DNA from: Acanthococcus lagerstroemiae
Lineage: Eukaryota > Arthropoda > Insecta > Hemiptera > Eriococcidae
Length of the DNA: 64,000 bases
NCBI GenBank assembly: GCA_031841125.1
Contig: CM063108.1
Location: forward strand, 52,970,122-53,034,121
Direction of reading: 5' to 3'
Within the stretch, counting starts at the first letter, position 1. Every line of letters begins with the position of its first letter. Below are positions 1-13,300 of the stretch, piece after piece. Both the position numbers and the translations under genes were made by a program. The notes beneath the pieces are model-generated. The model was not told the origin of the DNA, did no database searches, and saw nothing but the letters and a program-made list of their open reading frames with translations.

Positions 1-2279
1 AATGTACTCAGAAACTTCGATCATTCATACTAGAATGACTCCCCTTTCTTTCCATTTATTTTTTGTTGTATCTGATTAATCATTATTCTGGTACCGAGAG
101 CATGGGACCCAACGGCTGGATCTTCAAAAAACCTTAAGAAGTCTTTAAGTCTAGTGTCAGGTTCCCTATGTACTATTTTGAAAAATATAAATAAAGATCT
201 TTGCTAAGCAGTATCATTATAATACAGGAAGAACATTTTTCATAACATTATTGTATATGACGAGTAGGTAAAATAATTTTTTGGTTGAGTATACAGCTAT
301 TTCTTTATAATTTGTGCAAAGACAAATTTTGTGAAATAATTGAATTTTTTAGCGTGTCTATCGATATTTCTCTTCAGCAAGGAATACTTCAATGTTCAAA
401 CAATAAATACCTGAGTAACTTTATATTCTTTACCATAAATAATACTTTCTCGCTTTGTGAATTCTCCGAATGTAATACAATGAATTTCTCTTTTCAAAAT
501 TCCAAATCATTGAAATTTCTGGTAAATTGGTTAGAAGAAGTCCTTAATTTTTACGACAGATGTCATAATTATTTATACACCCATTTCAACTTTGTGAGTC
601 TGAATCAGCTTATCTTATCTGGAAGTTTTCCTGCCAAGGACTAGAGTGTGAGTGAGGGACTGTACCTAGTTATTTATAGTGCAATATAGTATGCATTTAT
701 ACGATGCTGTTATCATTCATATATGAGACACCCAAAATGTGTGACAAGATGAGCATGTTTTTCCAACTAAGTACGAAATCTATAGACATTGATTGTTGGA
801 ATCATCATCGTACCTATACTTGGTGTCATCATCAGTTGCCGTGTAAATACAGCACATGTCCGCTATTAGTGGATTCATCTCTTTTGGAATAAGAATTAGT
901 CATCACCTGTAGTCAGCGGTGATAACCGTAGCTTCCTCGAAGGTTTGACTGTTTGCTTTTGTTGGGAGACGTCGGAAAAATTGATATGGTTTTCCCTGTT
1001 TTTACAATCAAAAATATTTTTACTCGTTTCGCTGGCTCCCCGTGCAATATCTTTTTGGTACGTCCCTGTCTATAGTTTTATTTTTCATGTTTCCCAGTGA
1101 AATAGTACGGCTGATCAAGTTTTAACGATGCAAACTGTTTCCACGAAGCTGGCAGTGAATTCATACATACCTATTCACATGCCATCGTGCTTCATTTTTA
1201 TTTCACTTGATGCGATTTCTAAGAACCGCTTGTCGGTGACTACTAATAGTTTACCCTCACTCTTGAATTGAGAAAAAAATGCTGCAGGAAATGGGTTTAA
1301 TAAAAACAAACAAATGCGGAACATTACAAGCGCTAGTGCGGTAGTTGGTCTTCAGATTTCTCCGTTCTAATTAGTAATAATTACTGTCGAAGAAATGATA
1401 TTACAGTCATCACGTGAAAATCAAACGGGTGGCATATCACGTAATTGGTGCTCGCATTAGTAACAAGTGCAGTGAACTTACTGATGGAGTGCTGGTGCCA
1501 ATAAAACGCCTTATGTATTCATCTATTCATTCTAATTTCGGAATGGACCTGAAAACCAGTCCGAAAACATTCATCGAGGAATGGGTGGGGTACAGACGAG
1601 TAAGATTTTTTTTTAGATATATTCAGCGCTTCCTGTTGAAAATTCCAGCTACACGAGAAAAGTAAAAATATTCGTTTGTGAATTTGTGTATGAATCGTGG
1701 TAATTTGAATAGAGGAATAGTTAGCACAGTGAAAAACGGAGGAACTATGTCGGTTGTACTTTTATAGCTTCTAAGCTGAATTTAAAGCAAGGTTATATGC
1801 GTAATGAGTGTCGATTGATAAGTTCGGGTGTATCAGGAATTCCATGTGAATTGAAGTTTGTGCGAACAAATGTCGTCTAGACTTAGCAATATATAGTTAG
1901 AAGAACAGGCACTTGTACTATTTAGAAATTGGCTAATAATTTTAGTTCGGCATTCTGGTGCGCCTTCAACAAGCTATTGCTGTGGCCTCCTCCAAATCCT
2001 CAGTTATATAGCAAAGTCAACAGTTTCAGATATAAGTACCATCTAATAAGCGTGTGCGAATACTTTTCAAACGTTTTACCGACAACTTCACAGAAACACA
2101 GTTCGGCAACATCCAGATACTGCGGCTGCAGTCAGAGTAAACTACCTATACAATTTGTGGATTGTGGCTAAGATAGAGAACTAGGACCAAAATGCTTGGA
2201 GACCTTTAGTTTGCAACTGAGAACTTCAACCGCTATATTCTTCCATATGAACTCTTGTAAAACAAAACTGGTATTGGAA

Positions 2280-2720
2280 GGTCGAAACCAAAACCCGAGT
2301 TGGCCACCGGACCAATAAAAATGCCGATATCGTACTACCAAAACGTCTTTGCCATACCAATACCAATACTATTTCTTGGTTTCTGGTTGGCTGATACAGA
2401 TACCAATACCTGTACCTTTCAAAAAACTATCAATACCAAATAGATAGAATTTTGCGGTAAAGGTATTGTACTAATACCCATTGATATAATTTATTGGTAT
2501 CAGTATCCATAAATTGCTGTAAATTTACTATAAATTACAGTAAGTTATGGTAAATTACAGTATAATTTGTAGCAAAATATAGAATACCAAACGTTTTCTC
2601 AATACATCAAATAAGTACCTCAATAGATTCCCTCTTATTATATTGATACCACCGAGAATCTACTGAAATTTTTTTGTAATAGGTACATCTTTCTTGGTAT
2701 CGTTATTACCAATACCAAAG
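2280..2720. repeat. Degenerate ATACCAATACC low-complexity repeat
   Basis: The motif ATACCAATACC and its reverse GGTATTGGTA recur many times in both orientations across this stretch. The middle (about 2505-2580) is made of short complementary words around TTACAGTAAATT. It looks like a decayed simple-sequence or MITE-derived repeat. No coding potential is apparent. Confidence 0.5.
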
Positions 2721-3864
2721 TCAAAATTTTAATTCATAGATCTATGGCATTTAGACTGGAAAGAGAGTCAAGGAGCTGTTCAGACTCACTGGTGATTGAG
2801 AAACATTTAGTGAAATCATCAAACCAATAGCCGCTAAGGTTTGGTATCGATGAATGTGGCATTTGATTACCAAAACTTCCTATAGAATGTATTGACATAC
2901 TCAAGAACCTTCTGTTTGGAACCATAAATGTAAACTAAATCAGGCGCGGCGGTAGGATTTTGGCATCCGTAAGCAAAATGTAAGAAGGCGCCCTATTTCC
3001 GTAAAGTTTTGAGCGCTCTGGCGCCCCTCATTTGAGTGAAGCGCCTGGCGCCCGTAAGCGACTGCATACCTTGCATACCCCTATCGCCACCATTGAACTA
3101 AATAAGATCTGGGATCGGAACTCATCTCAAGCTGTAACATGACCTTGTGCCTAAATTTTATGCCAACAATCAAAACAAGTTTTGGTTTTTCTACAAGGGT
3201 CAAGGAAGGGATAAACTTTCGGTCTCAAGCCCCTCATCAAACCAATTTTCTTTTCTGTAAAACGTTAGGTATATTCTTTACCATGCAGTGGCGCTGCTGT
3301 ACAGAACGTCTGATCACAACTACAGTTAATGTGCAAGTGAAGGGCTACACGAACTGTGAAATGGGCGCGCTGAGGCAGATTTTACACGTCAATAATGTAG
3401 AGGCAGCTACAAACTCGAACCTATGTTAATTTGGTCGTCCCTTAACCACGACACTTGTCGTTCTGAAAAGCTCTTATCACCGTACCGATAATTATTTTTA
3501 TGAATAAATAAGTCAACTCTGTAACCAACGTCACCAGATTTCAAGAGGTAATTGGTGTGAACTAAAGTATTTGTATTACCAATCATACCTTTAAATCCTG
3601 TATCGCAGATAGGATTTTTATTTTGTAAATATCTTCGGATTTTCGAGAAGAAAATATGGCTGGAAGATTTATGATCGGAAGTTGGCCACGTGATTCGCGA
3701 ATTCGTTAATTTCGAGAATTTCCGTCTCCCACATTCCAAGAGCGTAATGGGCTTACTGTCCTGCTGGCGACACTGTAATTTGTATAATAAAAATGTAAAC
3801 GCGATGCTAGTTTTCGAAACAAGCTCGCATAATGGTCTGCCAAGACTCACTCACCCTCTGCACC

Positions 3865-3871
3865 TATATAA
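3865..3871 (+). promoter_or_regulatory. Possible TATA box for the gene at 4112
   Basis: The sequence TATATAA lies about 240 bases before the first recognised coding exon, on the same strand, just downstream of a GC-richer stretch. A diverged 26-base direct duplication ending in CTTTATGGGTT follows at about 3974-4030. Position and motif are only suggestive; an upstream exon outside or inside the window could equally be the true 5' end. Confidence 0.2.
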
Positions 3872-4111
3872 CTCTGTTGTTTATGTACTCCCACAACTTG
3901 TGGTCGCCGAGTGATTTTGAAATTACGCAATCGAAACGAAAGCACGCGGTTGTTTCACATGCGGTCGCCGTAGTGGTCGTGGATTCCCTTTATGGGTTGC
4001 CATAGTTGTCATGGATTTCCTTTATGGGTTATAAAATGATATCTGTATGTACCGTTCTCATTGTTCAACTATTAACGGTGTTTATTTACTCGTATATGTT
4101 TGCTCCCGCAG

Positions 4112-4307
4112 AATCCACAGACGCGAATATTTCTTTCGGCTGTTGCAAAAGGATGGACCCCACAAAATCGGTAAACGTGCGATCAGAAAAATGTCCGACT
4201 CTCCGGTCAAAGAAATTTTTCTAGGGGGCTCGTGTAACCCGACGACCTGGCGGCGTGATGAAGCTATTCCGATGCTAGAGAAATGTGGCTTAACATTTTA
4301 CAATCCG
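4112..4307 (+). CDS. First recognised exon, start of NDT-like domain 1
   Basis: The exon begins after the acceptor TGCTCCCGCAG and ends at CCG before GTAAGT. It encodes the start MSDSPVKEIF and the beta-strand/loop motif GGSCNPTTWR followed by the helix DEAIPMLEKCGLTFYNP, the hallmark opening of the deoxyribosyltransferase-like fold. Whether residues before the methionine at 4191 are translated depends on an unrecognised upstream exon. Confidence 0.8.
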
Positions 4308-7300
4308 GTAAGTGGACTTTTTTGTTGTTGACCATGTATAGGTATAAACTATAAGTATTAAGGTAATGTACCAATTACAGATGGTTTGGCCTGTTGTGGG
4401 TCAGTCGAGTAAATATTCCCTAAACTGTCAGTTGAGATTGCGACTGAGATAAATGCTTAAAGAGTGTCACAAGTTCCGCGGCCGCACGAAAAATTTCTAT
4501 TGTAAAAACATATTTTGAAAGGGTAACCAGTGATTTCCAATTACTTAGTTCAACTACCTATATATTAAGCAGATACATATCCGGGTATGTTCTGTAATTA
4601 GAAGGATAAACATATTCGTTCATAATATTATTGATTGCATTTCAGTTCTCAGTTTTGAAAAAGAGTGACCCATAATATCGAGTTAGTATCCAATTATTGG
4701 TCACAAAAGGAGGTCAGAAAAAAATCATTGCATGATGATGCACAAATGAATTATCAAAATATTTCATAAGAGTATAGCAGAGAGTTGGAACTAATCTCCT
4801 GATGATGAATTTGCTTTTAAGTGCTCGCAGAAGTCAGGATATAATCTCAATAAAATGAGATCTATAATTGGTACATTAACTTGCGTTCATAATCTAGATG
4901 ATCTTTTGAAGAGACACGCATGTCAGAGTTGGATTGCTAATTAGTGATATGTGTAGAAATTTGTGAACGAATGGTGTCAAACAGTAGTGGCGATCCTAGA
5001 TGCTTGGAATGGATTTTTCCCTCCCTCAAATCCTAATGCGTGTGATGTGTAAAGGCTTATGTTACTCCAAACTGGGGAGGGAGTTATGCAAGGTTCAGAT
5101 TCCATGTTGTTTGAAATTCTCAGAACCAAATTTGGTGTTAGTTCTTTAACTGGAAAATACAATGTTCAAAATTCCTTGGGCGGAGGGAAGCATTATGAAA
5201 GTGTATGGGAGGGGGAGTGTAAGAAAAACTGGGAAAGAAAAGGATCTGGGGTATATTGAATCATACGAGTGGACGCATAAAGATAGCGTAAATATACAAA
5301 GCGTGGTCCAAAACAACTGCGACCAGTCGCGGAAAAAAGGAACAACGCCATCTAGCGGCAAACAAAGAACGCACGATTGAAGTTCATACTTTTCTGCGTC
5401 AATGGAGCGCTCGCCGACCGTTCTATGTTCACTAGCAGCCGAGCTACAACGAGTTAATGAAAACACGTTCGACAAACCCCTACAGTCTAAACAGGTGTAT
5501 TCGAAAAACAATAAAATATTGTAAAAAACAAAAATCATTCGTCGCCATCAGATTCCATTGCAACATTATCTGGGTCATCTACATCGGATGAAGAAGTCAT
5601 CTTTGGCGTTATCCATTCGCACTTTTTCGAAATATCGTCCCTTGTGAGCAATGCAGCGAGCCAGCGACGCATTCGTTCAGGCCATTTTTCAAGCGGTTTT
5701 TTTTTTGGAATTCTTCTGCCGGAATGGAGTTCAAAACCATGTGCAGTGCCATTGAAATTTCGTGTCGGCTTGAAAATCGTTGGCCGCGCAGGCGCCGCTT
5801 TACAGTTGGATATAATCAAAAGTTACTTGGCGCCACGTTGGCCGCGCAGGTGCCACTTTACAATTGGATATAACCAAAAGTTATTCGGCGCCAGAAATTT
5901 TGATGGCGCTGCACACGGTTTTGAACTTCATTCCGACAGAAGAATTCCGAAAAACACTGCTTGAAAAATGGCCTGAACGAATGCGTCGCTGCATTGCTCA
6001 CAAGGGACGATATTTCGAACAAGTGCGAACGGATAACGCCGAAGATGACTCTTCCTCCAACGTAGATGACCCAGATGATGTTGCTATGGAATCTGATGGC
6101 GACGAATGATTTTTGTATTTTATTTTATTGTTTTCCGAATACACCTGTTTAGGCTGTAGGGGTTTGTCGAACATGTTTTCATTAACTCGTCATAGCTCGG
6201 CCGCTAGTGAACATAGAATGCTCGGTAAGCGCTCTATCAACGCGGAAAAGTATGAACTTCAATTGTACGTTCTTCGTTTGCCGCTAGATAGCGTTGTTCC
6301 TTTTTTACGCGATTGGTCGCAGTTGTTTGGGACCACCCTTTGTATAGAAAAAATAAAATACAGGTAATCATTTAGTGGAAAGAGTATGGGAGGAATCAAT
6401 GTAGAAGAATACATGTAGGAAAATATATAAAGAGTTATGGATTTGTATATAAGCTTTCATACGTTTTCCCATATGCTTTCCCCTATAGTATTATTAATAC
6501 GAATTTCCTTTATGATTAACTATAACTTGTCTATATTTTCTTGATGCTATCCCTTATATGTTTCCCCCTGTTTTATGCTTTCCTGTTTACTTTTCCCGGC
6601 ATGATTTCCTATTATGCTTTCATATGTGTTTTCTCTTAAACTTTTCCCTGCAGTATTTCATATGTTATGCTTTCCCCTGCATACTTTTTGTGAATAATTT
6701 TCTCTGTACATTTTATACTACATTGCTTTCTACGATATACTTTTTACAATACATATTATGATTTACTATATAATTATGCTTTCTTGTATCGCATTTAACA
6801 GGAGCAAACCTGCTGTCTGCATTTTTTTTATTTTTTATTTTTTTCTTCAAACTGGGGCTTTGACTGCATTGGATACTTGAACACTTCCTATTTTAGTATG
6901 TGAAATCAGTTTTGCTATCTGCTCTCTGGCGTCTTAATCTATCTGTGGAAAACATTTTCTATATATGTATGGCAATACGTTTTTCTCTTCTCCTAAAAAA
7001 TATAGTTTTCTCTGCTTATTACAGCAAGTTTGTTCCTGTTGATAATATGCTTTCCTCTATTGAAGAGGTTAGAATTGAAACCGACACTTGCCATTTTATT
7101 CCAAGGGCTCAAATTCGAATTCCGCAACAAAGTGGGCGGCATCTAGAAGACGTTTTTATAACCAACAAAAGAGTGATGATAGAACGATTCGACGATACAA
7201 ATTTCATGAATATTCTTTACCAATGTTGTAGTTAGGTTTCTCCGTTTTAGTTTGGTGTTTCACTTTTCTTTACACTTTACTTCTGATTCTTTTACTTTTA

Positions 7301-10300
7301 TTTTGCAACTTAATAATGATTTGGTCATAATATTACGAATAACTCAGCAGTTGTGCTGGACAGTTTTTGTGTTTTCACTCGCAAAAGCTTGTAAGAAAAT
7401 CTCCCTGACGTTACTTTAAAAATAAAACGAAAAAACCATGGTCAGAAATCACAAATCAGCAATAGTAAAACCTCCTTGATCACTCTTTCATTTTCTTATC
7501 AATAAGACGACAGCAGCGCGCCACGATGCCTGCGGAGTCCGAATAGGCAAAATACTATACACGGGTGCAGCAAGAGATATTCCTGCACCCGTGTACAGTA
7601 TTTTACCTATTTGCGCCCTTGGAATAAAATGGCAATCGTCGGTTTTAATTCTAACCTCTTCATCATGATTTCTTGTATGTTTCCTCCTCTTTATAAAAAA
7701 CTATGTGGGATAACATGTATGAAAGCATAATATAGTAAATTATGTAACAGAAAATACTTGGAGGAAATAATCTACTGGGAAGAACGTTTCGAGGAAATCA
7801 TATAAGAAAATACACAAAAGGAAGCATACATATATGAAACATATATGGAAAGCATAGTACCTAAGTATTTAGAAAAGTATATTGGAAATACTACAGGAGG
7901 AAACCCATATGAAAGCATAATGTTGTAGGAAGTATCTATTGGAGGAAGCGTACAGGAAAACATGTGGTAAAAATCTTGTGAAGGGAAATCATATTAGAAA
8001 ATGAACTACTGCTTGGGAAAGGTTAGCAGGAAACAATCTAGGAAAACATGCAGAAGAAACTATGCAGGAAAACATATAGGAAATACTATAAGGAAAGATG
8101 TTGAGGAAACATATAAAAGCATCTACCTATAAAACTATTAACATAATGGAAAGCATGTAGGAGGAAGCATAAATAAAGTCACAGGGCTGGGGGAACCCTG
8201 GACCTCACCCTCTCCAAGAAAATTGAAACACAAGGAGCATCCAATAAGTACCGATATGTTTTAAAAAATTAAATTAGAAAAAAATGTGGATGCACCAGGT
8301 GGAAAATCCAGCCTGGTGCATGTGCTCCAGTGCAACTGGACATTCTCCGGCCCTGTAAAGTCATGCAGGAAAAAGCGTTGAGGAATTCATGCAGGGGAAA
8401 GCATATAACAATTCATATGAGAAAAACATAAGGAAGGCATGTAGACAAATACGAAATAATTGTGCTAGTAGTTGGAGCCCTGTCTGATAACATAACTCTG
8501 GTTGGGCATTATATGTTTTATCAGAAATGGAGATAGAGTGACATGTCTGTGAGGGAGGGGGTGTTGACGCCCCAGAATGCAAGCTATTCATTTTTAAATG
8601 TAATTACTGCCAAGTTTGTATTTCGTTCTTGCTTTGTCAGAAAAAAAGGGAGAATTTTGGTGAAATGACGTTATCTTGGGTTTCGGCTGGCTAAGCCCCC
8701 TCCCCCTCCAACTTCGTCTTTGATATTGTTCACTGTAATATCACGACCGTATTATACCTAATACTCTTTTGTACCTAATAAAAGGTGGTGTTTTGTTAGC
8801 AAGTCTCGGATTGGAGTCCGGAGCTGATCGAACTGGAGCACCAGGCTAAGCAAAACGCGCATATATTGCTGTATGTGATCGACAACCAAACTCGCAACGT
8901 TGTAAGTTTGATCGAGACGGCTAATTTCCTCGGCAGCCGACGTAAGGTCGTCATCGTTATCAATTTGTACCAAGGTCCCGGGCAGATAATTGCTTCGGAA
9001 AAAGTAACTTCGGGGTACGTATATCTGTTCTTGACTGTACCTACTTGTTATTTAGTTTCGTGGTTCGATTGTAACGCTGATTATTTTTCAGAGAATTCAA
9101 CGATTTGAGTACGAGTTTATGTCTACTGAAGCAGTTGCTGGAAAGAAGGAAGATCCCGGTGTTCTCGGAAGTGAACGAGGCTGTGATGTATGCCGCTGAT
9201 GTGAGTATACCGTCCTATCGAAATTACTTTTTAGTAGGCGGATTGTCTCCGAAGAAATACTATCTCCGGATCGCTAGTTCATTTCGAAGAAAATGATATG
9301 TGAAATGTGTGAATTGATGACTAGACTGCAGATACAGTTTGGGAGCCTAGTGTGTTGAGTGATTCAGAGAAAATTGAATGATTTGCCATTTAAGGTATGC
9401 GAAGTAGTATGGTCGTCTGTGTAAATCACGGTATAGCTATGAAAAAGAAAGATTTGTTGGGGGAAGAGGTTGAGGAGTTGAAATTTGGTACCCACCGAGT
9501 TGATGTACGAAACTAATGATCCCAGGGGACTGCCACTGACGTAAAAAATATGTTCTGGTTTTTCCCCTGAACTATTGGCAAAAGTAATACTTTTCTGCCG
9601 GTACATGTGTGGGGCGCTCTATGAAAAGGTACCGTATGTCGAAGAACTTGTTTCTGAGTTTCTGGTCGAATCTGATAGAGCACAAATATACCTGCATTTC
9701 ACATGAAAATCAAGTCTGCAGCTTCAATGTAGACTGAAATAAAAACAGCTGAAGTTTGAGGATGTGAAATCTTTCTGTGTTTGAAGTTGAAAAACAGAAA
9801 AATACAAGAAAAAATTGATGTCTCGGCGTCTACTGCGCCAATCCGTCTCAAATTTTGCTAGGATATCCTGCGAATGTACCAAAATATCGTGCAAGGTTCG
9901 CTGGCAGTCGATGCGTGTATGTAGAGGAATATAGTTTTGAAGATAACAGTCCATGAACTAATGAAAGGTTGGTTTTGAAAAACTGATAAGACGGAGAACG
10001 AAGTTCTGCAAGGTCATACATTTGAAAACAATGAAGGCATTGGTAACGAGATGATAATTATTATGCGCAGCTGTAGTAATAACGCACGCACAAACGTAAA
10101 CAAGATCGATGCGACGTATGGTACCTTTTCTGAACACCAGCCTGCAGATTGTAATTCATTTGTAAACTTGAAATATCACGTCGTAGACGACTACTTTTCA
10201 CTGTACCCTGTGGCCAGGTGTGTTTAGGAGTAGTTTCTGTCCCAATCCGAAAAACGGAATTTCCGACTTGAACGCACATTTTGTGCTGTTGGGCAAAATT

Positions 10301-13300
10301 CACTTTTCCGACTTATGGTACCTTTTCACAGAGTATCTCACATACGCAAGTAAAGTCACGGAAATATTGTAAAACTTCGGCCACACAATTATGTTCGGCT
10401 AAACTCGTGCAAAGATGCATTAAAATCGAGTTTACTACTTGTGTAGACCAATGACCATTCATGTGATAGGCTAGTCGTGTGGAATCCGCGCGACTCTCAA
10501 ATAGTTCAGGCTGTAGGAAACCTATTCAGCATTGCGAAGAGGTTAATAGCGTCGTTAGGTTTGGCATTTATCACTTGGAGGACAATCGTATCGACATCTT
10601 GTATGTTTCGATGCGGTAATTCAGTCTGACCTTACCGAGATTCGGAATGTGTACGTACGTACGTGATGTGCGTGTAAAATGAGTATCAATCTAATTCCGC
10701 TCTTCTTTTTCTGAATCACTCGCAGGTTATCAAAGGCTCGGATCAAACGATAGAAGAGGTCAAAAGTGGGCTCAAACTGATGTAAGTTATTGAATATTAT
10801 TATTTCCTTTCGTAACCTTCGTCGCGGTGAATCGCCTCTTTCACAACATTAATATTTGCTTACAGGAGAATGAAGGAAGCGTTCGAATCTCTGGATACGG
10901 AAAAATGCGGACTCATTAGTTCTGCAGATGTGAGTGACTTCGCGCGAAAGCGACGTTTTTTAATCGTTTAAGTAATCTACACATCTTTGAGGGAAAAAGT
11001 ACCAATGCGGTAGTACTTCCGTTGTATTTTATTTATAGGTGTACTAATGTACACCGATACCTATATGCTCGTAGTAAATGACGTCAATATGATTAACGCG
11101 AGAGCGTTTGCACATTTCAACCGGTGAAAGTAGCGACAGAAATGCTAACGCGTGATTCTTGTTTATTTATTTTCGTTTCACGCGACCATGATGTAACTGA
11201 TTACAGATTTGTAAGGCATTTCGATTGTTGACTCAGAAACGAAGTCAGTCGGCTGAATTGCGGAAAAATATAATGCAGAAAATCGGTACGTTATTTATAC
11301 CTCAGGAAAATTGTGCGTTTAAATAGGGGCGGGGAATAACGAAAAGTTAGAACGGATTATTGCTCGAAGTGGTCACCTGACTCTCTCACTTAATATCTGA
11401 AGCCCTGTAAACCCTCAATATTGATTTCTGAAAATTTTACTCTCTGTCTTTCTCAATTTGCAGATCTTTACCAGGTTCTCTAATTTTCAAATTACGAGCT
11501 AAATACTGTACCAAACCGAATCTGGCAAGCTTAACTTGGCAGTTCTGAAAGTCTATATTTAAGTTATTTATAAATAAATAAAAAATAAATTAATTATTCA
11601 ATATATTAGATTTATTGATAAAATAAATATTAAGCTATTAGAAATTGAGAAATAATAAGGAATTAAATTTATAAAATTTAATAAAAAAATAAATAAAAAT
11701 ATTAAATTTAATAATATTTTATTGGAATTTAATAATTTATTTGGAATTATATTTTCTAAAGAAAATTTTAATGTAAATAAATTTTTAAAAGAATTTACTT
11801 AAATATAATTAAATTTTAAAATAATTAAATTAGTTGAAAATAAATAAATTATTGGAATTAAGTTTAAATTATAAGGATCAGGAGCTTGATTCCAAAAAGT
11901 GCTTAGTTCATTTAATTGAAAATGCGATTTTAGCAGCATTTGTTGGTCAAATATGGACGTGTGACCATATGAGAATAGCCGAAAGTACCTAAGCTATCAG
12001 TATATATGTGAGTTCAAAGATCTCACGTGATCAGGACCCATTTCCGAGATGTGCTTAGTCTTCATTTGGTTTCATATTTGGGTAACAACCGTTTTGGACT
12101 TAGCACTGTTTGGAATCGAGCTATACAATCATGATCTGTTGGCTGATTTTTTTAGAAAGGTACCATAAATCCGATCTTGTTTACGTTTGTGCGCCTGTTA
12201 TCACTGCAGCTGCGCATAATAATTACCTTTTTACGCAGGGATGTACCAAAGAGTTTTTCCTTGCGGGGGGGGGGGGGGGTTGTGAAAGTCCCAACTGACT
12301 CGACTTGAAATTCCCAAGTGTCAAAGCAAGTAAAAAATAATAATGATGAAAAAATGAAAAAATTTTGATTGCCTTTCTGGATTTTTCCAACTGATGCTGA
12401 CTCAACTCAAAATTCCCAAATGTCAGAGCAAAAGAAAAAATCTTTGAACGTGTTGGATTTTTTCAACTTTTCAACTTAATTCTCAAGTGTCAAAGCAAGC
12501 AAAAAAAACTGTTGATTGACTTATTGGACTTCTCAAATGATGCTGTCTCAACTCAAAATTCCCAAATATATATTAAAGCAAAAAAAAAAAACCTTCTGAC
12601 TTGTTGGATTTTCCCAACTTCTCAACTCAATTTCCAAGTAGTCAAAGCAAGCAAAAAAAAGTTGAAACACGTTTAAAGAATTTTGACTTATTGGATTTTT
12701 CTAACTCTGCCTGACTGAAATGGTAAATTTTCCCAACTACTGAGTAAAAAATTTCCACGGGTAGTGGGGGTTGCCCCCCCATTGGTACATCCCTGACATT
12801 ACGTCCTAGGGTACGAGAGAAATTGGAGCCTGGTATATGTTCGCAGGATATCATAGCAAAATATGAGACGGATTGGCGCTGTGGACGCCGAGATATCAAT
12901 TTTTTCGTGTATCTTATCTGTTTTGCAATATTATAAACGCATTTCCCCTCAAAATCCAGATTTTATATCCTCAAACTTGAGCTGCTTTTATTTCAGTCTG
13001 TATTGAAGCTAGAGACTTGAACTTTTTTTTTTGTGGAATACAGGTACATTTGTGCACTATCAGTTTCCACCGAATACTCACAAACAAGTTCCCCGACATA
13101 TGGTACCTTTCATGGAGCGCCTCATATACCACGTGCTTCAAAATGAGCAAATTTTTATTTCTACTTAACTGAATTTCTTTTATGTAAAGAAGACAAATGC
13201 AAGAATCTAAGAATGTGTATATGTTCGCCCCATTTTTGAGGTAAAGCCTAAAAGATACCTAGGTACCTTGCTTCATTATTCCGATTATTAGGCGCCGACC

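Larger units (their letters stand above)
1..4110. other. Upstream non-coding region, no recognised gene
   Basis: I see no recognisable coding exon here. Open frames of 60-147 codons (for example 285-644 plus, 1414-1665 plus, 3407-3850 minus) have no familiar domain, overlap on both strands or lack a good start, and look like chance. About 2280-2720 is a low-complexity patch dominated by variants of ATACCAATACC, containing short palindromic AT stretches. A GC-rich patch at about 2943-3085 repeats GGCGCC-like motifs and may be a transposon end. The last few hundred bases may hold the promoter of the gene beginning near 4112. Confidence 0.5.
6420..8455. mobile_element. Foldback-type element with repeat-built arms
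   Basis: The left arm (about 6420-6790) is a degenerate array of roughly 20-base units read as TATGCTTTCCCCT; the right arm (about 7680-8455) is an array of the reverse complement (AGGAAAGCATA, GGAAAACAT). Inside them lie better-conserved inverted copies at 7061-7108 and 7615-7662 (TGAAGAGGTTAGAATT and complement). A near-perfect 27-bp hairpin at 7544-7570/7583-7609 also lies inside. This resembles Drosophila Foldback/Galileo architecture, where arms are made of short tandem repeats. No transposase is seen. A separate MITE is nested at 8181-8356. Confidence 0.6.

Noticed and set aside
285..644. 119-codon plus-strand open frame
   Set aside because: It has no ATG at its start, no recognisable domain, and lies in AT-rich DNA where such lengths occur by chance.
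3407..3850. 147-codon minus-strand open frame
   Set aside because: Overlaps open plus-strand frames at 3139-3429 and 3690-3914, shows no known domain and no splice or promoter context; treated as chance.
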